Of a stretch of DNA of 64,000 nt, positions 32,841 to 43,919 are shown piece after piece (within the stretch, counting starts at the first letter, position 1; each line of letters begins with the position of its first letter). This DNA comes from Sanguinoderma infundibulare (taxonomy: Eukaryota; Basidiomycota; Agaricomycetes; Polyporales; Polyporaceae), in assembly GCA_032821775.1 (NCBI GenBank), contig JAVLRN010000004.1, forward strand, positions 3,968,001-4,032,000. Reading direction: 5' to 3'. The notes under the pieces were generated by a model. That model ran no database searches. It was not told where the DNA came from and was given only the letters and a program-made list of their open reading frames with translations. The position numbers were made by a program, and so were the translations under genes.

Positions 32841-35800
32841 TCACATCTTCAAGAAACCAACACGCTCCCAGAACGCGGTCCACCGCAGCACGTCCTCCTT
32901 CCCGAGCGGATGGAGAGCGGAAAGGCTGGGCACGGTCTTCAGCGTCTTCTCCATGCTAAGCTGTATGTCCTTTGCCGGAAGAGAGAAAATCGCTTGGAAA
33001 AACTTGAGAAGGACGTGCGCGGAGTCATGAGGCGCCGACCCGGCGGGAGCTTGTTCCGCCGCGCGGGCAGACTCTTGCAGCTTCGCCAACCACTCGGCAG
33101 AGGGGACGAGGGGCACGTCGATGCGTTCGGAAACCTCTGCAAAGACGGTGTTCCAGGAAGTCGGGCTGGGCGACGACAGGTGCAGGACTTCTTCGTCGCT
33201 GTGCACCATCTTGAGCACTGCAGAGCTAGCGATATCGATGGGAAGCCATGCGACGTTCTGAAATACACGCACAATCACTATCATCAGCCGACTCGAATTG
33301 TCTGCGATTACGGGAGCCTTACGTTGTCCGACGCCGGCATGCATCCCATCCGCTTGCTCGCGCGCACAAGTGCGGGGACCCACTCCTTCGTGTTCCATCC
33401 CCCGCTGCGCGAGTCTCCGCTAAGTTGACCGACGCGGACAGATGTCGTCCGCAATCCTGTCTCTCTGCGCGCTCGCCCGAGGATTTGTTCTGTAACCCAC
33501 TTGCTCTCGCCGTATCCTTGGCCGACGGCAAGTTCTGGACCGTAGTCCAACGTCTCCTGTGCCGGCGTCGTAGCAGCATAATCTGGTGCGCGGTAGTGAG
33601 AAACGAGGAAAACGAGAGCACGAGGAACTAGGCTCACTGTGCAATGCGCTGATGGAGCTGACGAACACCACGCGCGGGCCCAGAGGTCGCGGAGAGCCCA
33701 GCGCGAAGTCGACGATGTTACGTGCCCCAGCGATAAGCGGTTCAAACGACTGGAGCGTGATATTGAAGTCAACGCGCCACGCTAGAACCAGTGTCGTGAG
33801 CGATATGCATTTCGGCTCCAGCGCACCATAATGAAGAGCCGCATACCAATATGCAGGATGGCCGTCACTTCGCCTCGGATCTGGGGATCGTATTAGGATT
33901 GGATCGTCAAATAAGCAAACGAGACGGACCACGTACCTCTGCAGCTAAACCCTCTCCCAACCCCAGGTCAGGCTGCTCGAAATCCGCGACATGGAACGAC
34001 ACCTTCTCCAGATCCAGAAGACCCTCATCCAAGCCCCACGTCCTGAACACATCCCTGTGCCTCGCCGCAAGCTTTGAGTGCTCTCCAGACGTCTCCCGAT
34101 TGAGGGCGTACACCCGCACTACATTGGGATCGCCCAGCAGGTCCGCGAGGATGTGTGATCCAAGACCGCCGGTCGTGCCCGTGATCACGAAGATATCGCG
34201 TGCATCCACGTCAGTAACGGCGCCGCTCCTCCACCACGCCTGCGGGAAGCCAGAGCCGTACTTGTCGACTAGCGCGCGCATCTGCGCGAGGCGCACTGCT
34301 GAATGGTCTCCTGCACCGTCAATGGTCTTCCCGGTGACGAGGTCGAGCAGGAACGCGGCGAGCGTAGTGATGGTCGGGTACGAATACACAAAGTGGAGCG
34401 GCACGTCGTGCACCGAGGCCGTCGTCGTAGTTCGCAGCGCGTGCAAGATGGTGTTGCGGATCCACGTCGCCTGTAAGCTACAGTGCTGTGGTGAGTTTTC
34501 CTGCCTGACTGTGGTGGCATACAATCTCTCGAACCTGTCGCATCCCTGCTGGAAGAGGTCGTCCCTGTCTTCAATTCCTGGAACCTTGAGGATAGTCTGG
34601 ACAACGTTCCGCACGTACGCACGCACATCATCTTGCGTCCACTCTGCAGGCAGCGGCACGTCCGCGCGTGACGTCTCCTCTATCTTCCTGTACAGCTCGT
34701 CGATCGCATCCTTGTATTCTGCCAGGGAGACATGCCTGCGCGGAGTCCCCTTCGCCGTGAACAGGAACGGCTTCGACGGAGACGTCACGGTGATCATCTG
34801 CGCAAACATCAGCACGATGGAGGAATACAGGGCGGAAGAATTTCACTTCTTTGAACACGCGGGAGTGGGACGGTGCGAAGCTGTTCGCGCGCTCGACCGT
34901 GGGCCTGCGGGGACAAGGTAAGAGCCTGCAATGCATGGGTGAAGGTGAGAAACGCACCATATGAGGTTCCGGAATGCCTCGAGCTTGGACTCATCAAGGG
35001 AGTCAAACAGTTCAGTCGGTTGAATGACGACGCCGTTCTGCAGGCGGCCGCGACCGAACATCAACGCGGCATGGATGTGCGGGTCTTGTGCCATGATCGT
35101 CTCTGAAACGCGCATCAGCTGGCCCGCTACGGCCTCCACCCGTAACACAGGATACTAACCCATAGGCACGGGGTTGGTCTAACACGGACAGTTGGTCATT
35201 AAAAACATATGCTTTCATTAATCGTTGGAAGCAGACCTTCTCGCCCGTCGACAACGTGATCTGGTCGTCCACACGCCCGTACACCTTGAACACATCCGGG
35301 TCGTCCGGATGCTCTACAAGCAAATCGCCTACCGCATAAGCACGCCGCCCGTCTACTTCGCAATTGAACACGTTCGGAGACCACGTCGGCGAATCCTGTC
35401 AGGCGGGGCGTGATCAACACATGCATCAACAGCTGAAAAGATGAAAGACAGACGAGAATGACAGGCTCAAACACGCCAGGCATGCCCTCTTGGTACCGGC
35501 GCACGTACTCCAGCGGCTCCGAAAACCCGAAATATTCCCAGTTGTCACGGGTCTTGGTAATAGGCTTGTGCCGCAGGAGCGCGCCGAACTCAGTCCTGTG
35601 AGATGTAATTGGGGAAGAGCGGACATTTACAGTACGTCCATGACGAGACTCACGCGCCCAAGCCGGTCGCGAGCCCGATGCCTTTCTCGAAGAGCATGTC
35701 CCCAGCTTGTTTGCTCAAGGGCGCACCAGCGTAGAACTGAAAATAGTCAGTCCGAGTCAGAAAAGACCAATGGGGCACGTAGCACTGACGATGGATTTGA

Positions 35801-37093
35801 TGCTACCCAGCAGGCCGAGGAGTTTCGGGTCGCTAGTCCATGCCTATTATGAATGGGTGAATTCGCAATTCAAAGCGGTCACGCTAGGAGTCTTACCTCG
35901 ATAAACGCTGGAACACAGACCATGGCGACGCAGTTTGTCGCAACGGCCGCGTGTAGGACAGTTTCTGGTGTGGACATCACAGGAGGAGAGCATGGACGAA
36001 AACCTGCGATGATCGCGCCCGTTCCAGCCTGTGATCCCGTTACACGAGTCCGAATACTAGAAGGAAGAGGCGACGTACCGGCCAGGTTATAGTGAACATG
36101 CCCATCATGTCTACGTTCTGCAGGTCAGGATGCGCCATGCATTGCGAACGACGAACATGAACACTCACGAAACATCGGCAAACAATGCATTGATACCCTC
36201 ACGCCGCACATGTCTTTGATACCGAAGTCTAGAGGGGATACTATGAACATTTAATTGCAATGGTGTAGAGAATGCTCGTACATAGGGTAAATGGCCATCT
36301 CGCAAAGTTGCGATGTAGCAAGGTGATAGGGTTCGGATGCGCCGTGGAGCCTGTAACACGCCAATTCTGGATTACGAAGGAGATTCGAAGCAATGTTGAT
36401 ACTCACCCGAGGAATGCAAAATGAGGGCGGGAGTATCTCCGGTTACAGGTACCCTCTTTACCTCCAAAACAACCGCGTCGTTGTACACGTCTTGATAAGT
36501 AGGAAGTGGTAGGAGTTGGATAGCGTACTCCTCCTTCGCAAGGTGATCCTTCGCCTCGCGCGCGAGACGCTGCATTGCTGAATCCGAGCTGACCAGAAGC
36601 ATGGAGACAGACGTCTTGCGGAGAAGTTGGGCGACCGCCGGGGCAGAGTTTCTGATCGAGATGGGGAAGGGAGTGTGGCCGGCATACATGATGCCAAGAA
36701 TCAGGGTGAAATAGGTCGGAAAGTCTACGTAAACCATCAGGATAGATATTCGCTATTCACAAGCACGCTCTTACCTGCAACAGCTAGGATACCGACTACA
36801 CGACTGGTAGAGACATCGTTCGCATTCCCCGAGGGTATTACGTAGCTTGAAATGAGCTGAGCCGCTTTCTGTATCCCTTGAAAGACGTCTTTGTGCCGCA
36901 GAGTATGGACAGATCCGTCGTCATCGTCGTACACGATAACCGGATGCTCTGGACTGTGTTCGGCATGGAAGGCGTATTGCTCTGGGATTGTGAGCAGTCC
37001 GTAGAATGGCGGAGGAGTCCAAGTCTTGCTGTTCACGCCCTGCCGGGTACGTATCTGGGACCTTAGCTTTTCTATGGCCGCTGCGGAATCCAT
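32841..37093 (-). CDS. NRPS-like adenylation-carrier-reductase enzyme, intact, 19 exons
   Basis: Nineteen exons close in frame to about 1086 residues: 36775-37093, 36407-36724, 36282-36350, 36169-36240, 36079-36110, 35897-36028, 35790-35843, 35654-35736, 35454-35595, 35237-35395, 35160-35178, 34958-35102, 34847-34904, 34535-34797, 33937-34477, 33847-33880, 33638-33781, 33323-33582, 32841-33257. The adenylation domain has YFTLILGIMYAGHTPFPIS, ILHSSG-STAHPNPI, CLPMF-HMMG, GATEFGALL, AYAVGDLLVEHPDDPDVFKV, YGRVDDQITLSTGEK-TNP. The carrier site is DDLFQQGCDSLQATW. The reductase has FVITGTTGGLGSHILADLL (NADP loop) and YGESK (Tyr/Lys). Such A-T-R enzymes activate a carboxylic acid, load it on phosphopantetheine and reduce it to aldehyde or alcohol. 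The substrate is not deducible. Start choice MDSAAAIEKL; an upstream ATG is possible. Confidence 0.85.
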
Positions 37094-38498
37094 GGAGTAA
37101 AGTGGAGAGGTAAGGTCGACAGGACAGGAAATGAAGTTCGCAAGGGACACATGAGGACTATATCTCACATTCGAAGCCATCCGGGGTGCGCTCGGAAGCT
37201 GCGCAATTTTGCTCTGATGGCAGATGAAAGTCATGAGACGACAAAACGAAGCTTCTGCGATTACGATATCAGCGAAGATGTCGGGCGCAGATGTACAACA
37301 CGCGGATTGGGGACGTACAGGAAGTTGCACTAGGTGTGGCCTGGGTGGTTTGGTCATGCGTCCAACTCCAAAACCAGCAATCTAACAGCCAGCCGTCGAG
37401 GCGTACTAGGTGACTGAGGCACAATTCTGTCGAAGTCCCGAAGCACAGACCTCGGGACAAATTTGAGCCGGTCCATCGAGGTGCAAATTAGAGAGTAGGC
37501 ACCATGAGGACAGGCTTCTGTGGTATGGGCGGTGATGTACATGTGGTTCAAGTCTGTTCGGACGCCAGCGAAATCTGTTGTTTGGTTCTATTTGCGAACC
37601 CATCCATTTAAGGCATCTTGCTGGCGCCCGGCATCTTCTGGCGCCAGCGGCCGAGGAAAATTCTTCAGCGACCTCCATACGCGCGTTTGACGATACCCGA
37701 CGCAACATGAGGACAGGAAACGCCTTTACATCGGCCGAAGTTGGGAAGCTCTAGCCTCTTACAATTCTGAAGTCTGCGCTCGGTGAGCAGCATTTGATCA
37801 TACCTTTCATAAGTATATGGCGCGACTACCGCTGTCACTACTCATCGGGTCTCGGGTCCAAGTGCTTCTTACCCACTGGCCACAGCACCTCGCAGCAAGA
37901 ATTGTTTGGTAGTGAATACCGCTTTGAGCACCCGCAGTGAAAAGTACGTGATTTAACCCGTAACCGGTGACTGGAGAAGCTTGACTTGGACGCTTGCCAA
38001 CGGCTGCTTTGTGTGCGAAGCTTCCCATCGCGCTCGTACCTGTACGTACACGGCGCTGAAAACCTGTCCAATTTTCCTTCGTTATCATGACGAGACACTG
38101 AGTTTCTGGCGTTAGAAGCTCTGTCACATGCTTGAAGCATCATAAATTGTGGTCACAGTTCTCAGTGCCAGCGGGACCCTCCACATTCTGAACTCTTCTA
38201 TTCACAGGTACCTACGCCGCATGCCTTCCAAATTGTGGTCGGCGCATTCGAATCCGGTGTCTAGTTCGACGCTCTGAAGATGTGCAGCCACGGCTAGAGC
38301 GCTGATGTGCTATCCACGCACCTACGCTCAAGATGTACCCCTCAATTACGACCTCAATCTGCAGTGCTTCGCATCTCTGTTCGGGATACATCCGTTTTCT
38401 CTTAAATCTTCCTCCGAAGCTTTCCACCTGCACCCCACCAGGACTTTCTAACCACCCCTCGTTCTTGACACTACACATCCGCCGTCACTCTGACTACC
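37094..38498. other. Shared upstream region, nothing recognised
   Basis: Divergent intergenic interval between the reductase (-) and the DUF6534-type gene (+). No coding block or repeat recognised. Confidence 0.5.
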
Positions 38499-40406
38499 AT
38501 GGCAAATATTGCAGAGACTATGCTGGGAGGGGTTCACATCGGCATTCTCATTTCCTGCATGTGCGTCAATCCGCTTCCGACTCTATTGACAACCAGGGTC
38601 AGACGACTCACCTCTGCCTACAGCTTGTACGGTGCTTCCGCTCTCCAAGTGTTCATCTATTACCAGAATTATCCGCAGGACAGGAAGCTTCTGAAATGCC
38701 TGGTGAGCTCTTTATAATTGGGCTTCTATCTTCAGTTGCCAACCATGTGTCGTGGCGATTTTTAGGTCGCGACAGTATGGTGCGCTTGAGTATTCTCTAC
38801 CGTTCTCAGTCGCAGTGTGGTGATTTGGCGACACGCCGGCTGCGTTCTAGGGTCATCGAGACAGCGCACACTGCGATCTGCATCAGTGTGGTCTATGTCT
38901 ACTTCACCCAGCATTTTGGAGATTTCGATTTTGTATTCTTGAATTATTGGTACGCAATCATCGGCTTCTCCAAGGCGTATCATTCAAATTGATCTTATCG
39001 CCGCGAGCGAAGGGCAATAACGGTGAGCAACTTCAGCTTATGGTGATGCACTATCTCATTTTGTGTCAGGGCACAGTGGTTGCAGAGGTACGTTTTCGTC
39101 CCTCCGGACAAAAATTCTCCTTACAACTGTTGGCATGTATAGGTCATTACGTCGACGCTGGTTGAAATGTACGTCCAGTACATTCGGTACTATGAGATAA
39201 CAATCGGGCCACTAATATCCCCTCAATAGCTTTCTCGTGCGACGAGTGTGGATTTGTATGTCACGTCTGCTACCTATCCACCCACGTTTTAACTGAATGA
39301 CGTATTGAAGTAAGCAATGGATCGAAACCCGTGGTCGGCGTTCTGGTGAGCATTTCCTTTCAATTACTCCAATAGCCCGAAGCTGAAGCACTTCAGGCAT
39401 TCCTCACGTTGGTCCGACTAGGCATGACTATTCCATCTGTATGAAGTCTGGACCTCACGAAGTTTAATTTGCAAAGGTTTCGGAGTCACATCTTCCACGC
39501 TGAAGTATGTACCATTATCACCATGTACCCCCTGGCTACATCATGCTCACTCTGACAATCGCATAGCTCTCGCGTAGTTACATGGGGCGATTTCGAGGCT
39601 CGTCCGGCAATCAAGGTCCGCCCCCGGTTCATCGTACTTGGCAAGCCGCTTGAAATGTCCCCATAGATCATTATCGCGGTCGGATTGGGACTGAGTGCGC
39701 TTGTCGATATAGCCGTCGCTGCGAGCATCTGCTACTTCATTTCGCGAGGACGCAACGAACTGCCTAGGTTAGTGGCCTGTATCCGCTCACCATCGACTCC
39801 ATGGAGGTGATGGCATCCATCAGGTCGACGCAAAACGCACTCAATGTGATCATTTTGTACACCATCAACTCTGGAGCTGCTACAAGGTACGCTACTGGGT
39901 CCACCCTTTCACGAGGTCGATCACACACATCTGAATCTGCTGTGCGACAGCATCGTGGCGTTGGCTGCGTTCATCTTGGTATGCCTCTTCACATCCCGAC
40001 AATCAGCTAAGACCATTAGCTGAAGTCCCCCCCCACTGGTAGGCAGTCACCCAGAAGGACAATATAACGTTCCTCGGCGTGCTCGCGGTACAAACCAAGT
40101 GTGCGTACCTTGTGCTTTTCCTCGTCACCGTAACTGATCGTTCCAACGCACAGTATATTCCAACTCGTTTCTCGGAAGGTGAATTTCAACGTCTCGGTTG
40201 TCTACACAATTTGTGATACCGGGTGCTCTAGCCTCAACGCCCGCTCCTTCATACGGAGGAAGAATGATGGTACCGACGGTCCGAGGACTGTAAGCTTGTC
40301 AGCTCCTCCATGTTGTGCATCTTATCAATTTTCCTACCCGGTAGTCCACGTTCAATGTCTTCCCGCCCACGATGAGCGTAGACACGAGGAGCACACGGGG
40401 AGATAG
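38499..40406 (+). CDS. DUF6534-type membrane protein with many micro-exons
   Basis: Start MANIAETMLGGVHIGILISC, then YGASALQVFIYYQNYPQDRK, VATVW, VIETAHTAICISVVYVYFTQ, WAITGTVVAE, VITSTLVEIFLVRRVWI, IIIAVGLGLSALVDIAVAAS, TQNALNVIILYTINSGAAT, SIVALAAFIL, YSNSFLGS and LNARSFIRRKNDG. This is the order of the basidiomycete DUF6534 family of integral membrane proteins, role unknown. Readable exons include 38499-38560, 38624-38702, 38766-38779, 38851-38949, 39013-39022, 39070-39087, 39143-39168 and 39230-39255. Two regions are unsettled: about 39256-39580, and the junction before YSNSF near 40154, which is one base out. The gene may therefore be newly broken. Confidence 0.6.
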
Positions 40407-40449
40407 CGAGATCAACGGGGAAAGCAACGTACGCTTCGCGAACGCCTCT

Positions 40450-41200
40450 CTTCAAGGTCAATCATAATGAGCTGACTTGCCGTAAAGGAAGTGCAAGTTG
40501 CATTGCAGGACATGAAAAGGCCGGAAATCCCATGATGCTTTCTGCTCACCTCCCAGACTCTGGAGTCGTCGATGTGGTATTTTTGGATGCTCGGAAATTG
40601 CATTACTCGTTTTGCGCATCGATATTATATGAGCGCATGTGCGGAGTCGTGCCCGTCGTCTGCCTGCGAACGCACGTTGTCCGCTGCCCATGCTGATCGC
40701 TTCCTCCCCCATCCATTCCGAGGCCTGCATGAGAAATACACCAAGCGCCTTCGCGATACGGCAGAAGACGTCGTGCCACGAAGCAGGGATAGGCAAGGTG
40801 AGGTGCAGGATTTGTTCATCGCTGTAGAGCATCTCCAGCAGTGCCGCGCTCGCGACGTCTATCGAGACCCACGAGATCGTCTATCAATCACCGTAGAGGT
40901 AAGCATCCAACGACTTGGAACGGTATCGTGCACTCACGAGGTCTCTTTGGGGGACACAGCCTAATCGCTTGCTCGTGCGCACGATGGACGGCACCTACTC
41001 CTTGGTGTTCGACCTGCGAATCTCCTCTCAGCAGCGCGCGCGCGGAACGGGTGTCGCTCGAGTGCTGCCTATGCCGCCGCGCGCACAGCACGATCGTCGC
41101 GCTCCGCGACCTGAATCGGTATTTGAAGAGTCCTGCCCAAGGATGTGAAAGGGTGCGGCGCGACGTTCATCAAGCCGCTGAGCTCAGCGGCTTTTGCCAA
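40450..41200 (-). pseudogene. NRPS-like reductase 3' relic
   Basis: Minus-strand reading gives SNTKE followed by TAG where the intact gene has Trp, then VPSIVRTSKRLGCVPQR. After an intron-like gap comes a diverged last exon (MLYSDEQILHLTLPIPASWH, LGVFLMQASEWM). Frames shift repeatedly. It is more diverged than the 18.9-20.0 kb copy, so it is an older duplicate. Confidence 0.6.
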
Positions 41201-41749
41201 CACGTCGAGAGCGAGCAGTCTGGGGCATGTCGCTTCTAGAAGAAAGATGAACGACTTCATTGACGGGCTGTCCAAGAGCTTCGGACGAGGTGCGGTGCGA
41301 GGAATTTTGTCTTCCGAGGCCTGCGTCCTGAACTGCTCCTGGTTTCACCCGCCTGAGGGCGACCCGTAAGCCGCATTTCGTTACTCAAGCTCACAGGCGC
41401 GGAGTTCCCTCACGACCTGCAGAGAGCTTGTGATGGCTATTCACGATGTGTGCAGTGAATTTCACGAACCTATATATCAGGCGTTGCAACTGGAAACAGA
41501 ATGTTGCTTCCGGCAAGCTTCCCGACCTCTCGATTGAGTGGGGTATGCTACTTGCCAATGGTACATCGTCGTACACGTCGAGGTTGCCGAAGTAGAAAAG
41601 ATCTTTATTCAGCCATGGGCAGTCATGATAATGCGACTCGACAAGCTCAGAAAGTTGATACAGGTTCGTCCAATACACAGTCATCATGCTCGAAAACAAT
41701 GAATTTGACACCTCGTGATTCCATACTCAAAATATTGCAGCATCCGTAT
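41201..41749. other. Intergenic, nothing secure
   Basis: A few reductase-like words may extend to about 41270 on the minus strand. Nothing else is recognised. Confidence 0.35.
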
Positions 41750-42720
41750 TCAGATGACACTACCGTAACGGTCTGGAAGAGGATACGTGCAATCCAAGCC
41801 CTGCGTACGCACAAGCTCGGGGCCAAGAGCGGGATCCAGCTCTGTGATCGCCACAGTCGAATCTGCGCGTTCGATCGACCAGTACCTTGTGGCGTAACCG
41901 GTGATGTCGAACGAGACGTACTGGAGTGCAGAACATGTATCGGCAGGCCGGCCCACAACGCCGTTGAAGCGGGAAGGATGGAGGGTGGGGGAGAAAGGAG
42001 GTTCAACGTCCCGGACTGAACTCGACCATTCTTCGTCTTGTTCGAGGCGAAGGGTCAAGAACTTCGCCGAGAGCCTCAGCCCCTGGAGGAGCTCCAGTAG
42101 CGTGATCTGCACACATAATCGCCAGATGAGCTGAGACCTCCGAATCTACGGTGTGACACACTCACCACAAAACATTCATATGCACGGTCAGTAAGGCGCC
42201 AACAAGACAAATCCAGGCGGAGATGTGTGACGCAGCTCGCTTTCTCTACAACGTCAAGCAGGCTCGCAAGTAGACGGTGGGGGCGGTAATCCGGGCGATG
42301 GAGTTCCAGGCAATGGAGTGTACCACCATAGTCGGCGTGGAGGACGAGGTGAGAAGGCGTCGTCTCAGCGAAGAGCGCATGCAGCTTCTGCAGGTTTCCC
42401 CTCCCGCCGAACACAGCGTCGACTCGCCTTATGTGACGGGAGAGCGCGAGATCGTAAAGCAAATCTGGGTGACCACAGACATGCTCCAGACGCTGCCACG
42501 AGCCGTGCAGTTGGCGGGCTTGATTTATGTACCGGATGTCCGTTAAGAACTCAGGCAGTTGCACGATGGGGTCGAGCTCGAGGTAGGTGAGGTTGGGGAA
42601 GACTTGCTGCAGGATGTATGTGTCGAGGCCGTCGCGGGGATTGAGGTAGAGAGCGATCTTGCCCGTGGCGCTGTTCCTCAAGAGCATCCACAGCGCGTCC
42701 GTCTCCTTGTGCCTCTTAGA
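41750..42720 (-). pseudogene. F-box/LRR-like gene, 5'-truncated
   Basis: Reads DGLDTYILQQVFPNLTYLEL, NQARQLHGSWQRLEHVCGHP, LALSRHIRRVDAVFGG, LFAETTPSHLVLHADY and VTHLRLDLSCWRLTD. A GT donor and last exon ITLLELLQGLRLSAKFLTLR follow, ending LVRTQGLDCTYPLPDRYGSV-stop. The frame is open over both exons, but the N-terminal F-box-like half is missing. Upstream the sequence runs straight into a proline-rich exon on the opposite strand. Closest to the copy at 52.5-54.0 kb. Confidence 0.6.
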
Positions 42721-43130
42721 ATCCTGCCCCGGCGCCACAGAAGCCCTCGCCGCCTGTGAAGAAGCCTCTTCCCGCCCCGTTGAAGCAGCCATCGCCGACG
42801 CCCACCCCGCAGAAGCCCGCTCCCGCTCCTCAGAACTCCAAGCGCGCCGCGCCTGCCCCGAAGGGCCCCAAGCCCGCTCCCCAGAAGCCCAAGCCCAAGC
42901 CTGCGCCGGTCCCCACCCCGCAGAAGCCTGCTCCCGCTCCCTCTCCTGCTCCGCAGAAACCTGCGCCCGGTCCGCAGAACCCCAAGCGCGCTGAGCAGAA
43001 CCCTGCGCCCGCTCCCAAGGACCCTAAGGCCGCTCCGTCGAAGGTTGTCCCTGCTCCCGCGCCCGCTCCGCCGAAGCCTTCCCCCTCCCCCGTTCCCGCC
43101 CCCGCCCCCGTCCCGCACAAGCAGGCTTAG
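42720..43130 (+). CDS. Pro/Ala/Lys-rich low-complexity exon, partial
   Basis: About 137 codons open from a good acceptor (CTCTTAG before 42720) to TAG at 43128. The translation is nearly all Pro, Ala, Lys and Gln in irregular QKPAPAP and PNPKRA-like units. There is no ATG in frame and no recognisable 5' exon, because the upstream side is the F-box relic on the other strand. The repeat bias also opens the opposite strand (Gly/Ala/Leu-rich), which I treat as a shadow. It could be the C-terminus of a wall or linker protein carried here by rearrangement. Whether it is expressed is unknown. Confidence 0.4.
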   Translation, partial: NPAPAPQKPSPPVKKPLPAPLKQPSPTPTPQKPAPAPQNSKRAAPAPKGPKPAPQKPKPKPAPVPTPQKPAPAPSPAPQKPAPGPQNPKRAEQNPAPAPKDPKAAPSKVVPAPAPAPPKPSPSPVPAPAPVPHKQA

Positions 43131-43919
43131 ATGACCAGCGCCGCGCGGCTTAGGTGAGGCATCGTTTCCATAGCAGACAGGTGCAGCGGCTTCCCGACGA
43201 ACCGTTCTCTTCACTAGTCAGCCGGTATTTGCAGAGGTGTGGCCCGGCGAAGCTGCTGAATCTGCCAGGACTTTGTTGCTAATGTTGTCGGTGGTATCTA
43301 TGTTGTTGCCATGATAATATTGCGTAACAGCTTGTGTCTAATGACCGCTTACTCGATAGTCATATATGATCGCCTTGCGATATGGGCCTTCTCGTTTTCT
43401 GCGAAACCGTATTATGAGGAGGAATGGAGCGTACCCCTCGTGGTGGTTAATTATACAGCTTCAATTGATATGGCAACTTGTGGATGTGGCTTAGTATTGC
43501 CCACACTCGCCGCGCCTAGGATATAAATGACGCAGGTTTGAGACTTACCCTGGTTTACCACTAGAAACTGATCTTAACGAGCATGCGGTCGGCGAGCTTC
43601 TTCAAGTTGTACTATGTTGGAGAGTGTATTACGTCAGCGAGCTCGAATTGTGCTCCCCCTTTTGGCGCCCAATCGTGAGCTGTCCGTCCGTTTGCTCAGC
43701 GTCATGGAATTTTCTCTCTCTCCTCCTCCCCATTACATCCACTCTCCGATTGCGTGTTACCGGACACAGTACTAGTCATGAGTGACTGCGCGGAACGCAC
43801 TGCCAATGGAGGTCATGAGCGATGTCGGTCTCACGGTCTCGTCCCATATTTGTCGCTGATGCTCCGCTGGTTCAAACGCACCCCAAATATTGAGACCAGA
43901 ATAATCCCTGACCACAAAG
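43131..43919. other. Intergenic, nothing recognised
   Basis: Upstream flank of the F-box-like gene at 43920. No conserved block. Confidence 0.45.

Noticed and set aside
33851..34921. A 356-codon plus-strand open frame
   Set aside because: Antisense shadow of the carrier and reductase exons of the NRPS-like gene, with splice junctions of the real gene inside it.
9455..37093. Calling the dioxygenase, P450, ADH and NRPS-like genes an active biosynthetic cluster
   Set aside because: The P450 and ADH are broken in every copy here and the dioxygenase is over 20 kb away across HET genes. I keep it only as an inference about ancestry.
42830..43120. Glycine/alanine-rich minus-strand frame opposite the proline-rich exon
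   Set aside because: Pro/Ala codons read backwards give Gly/Ala. The plus strand has the acceptor, stop and Lys/Gln punctuation expected of a real exon.
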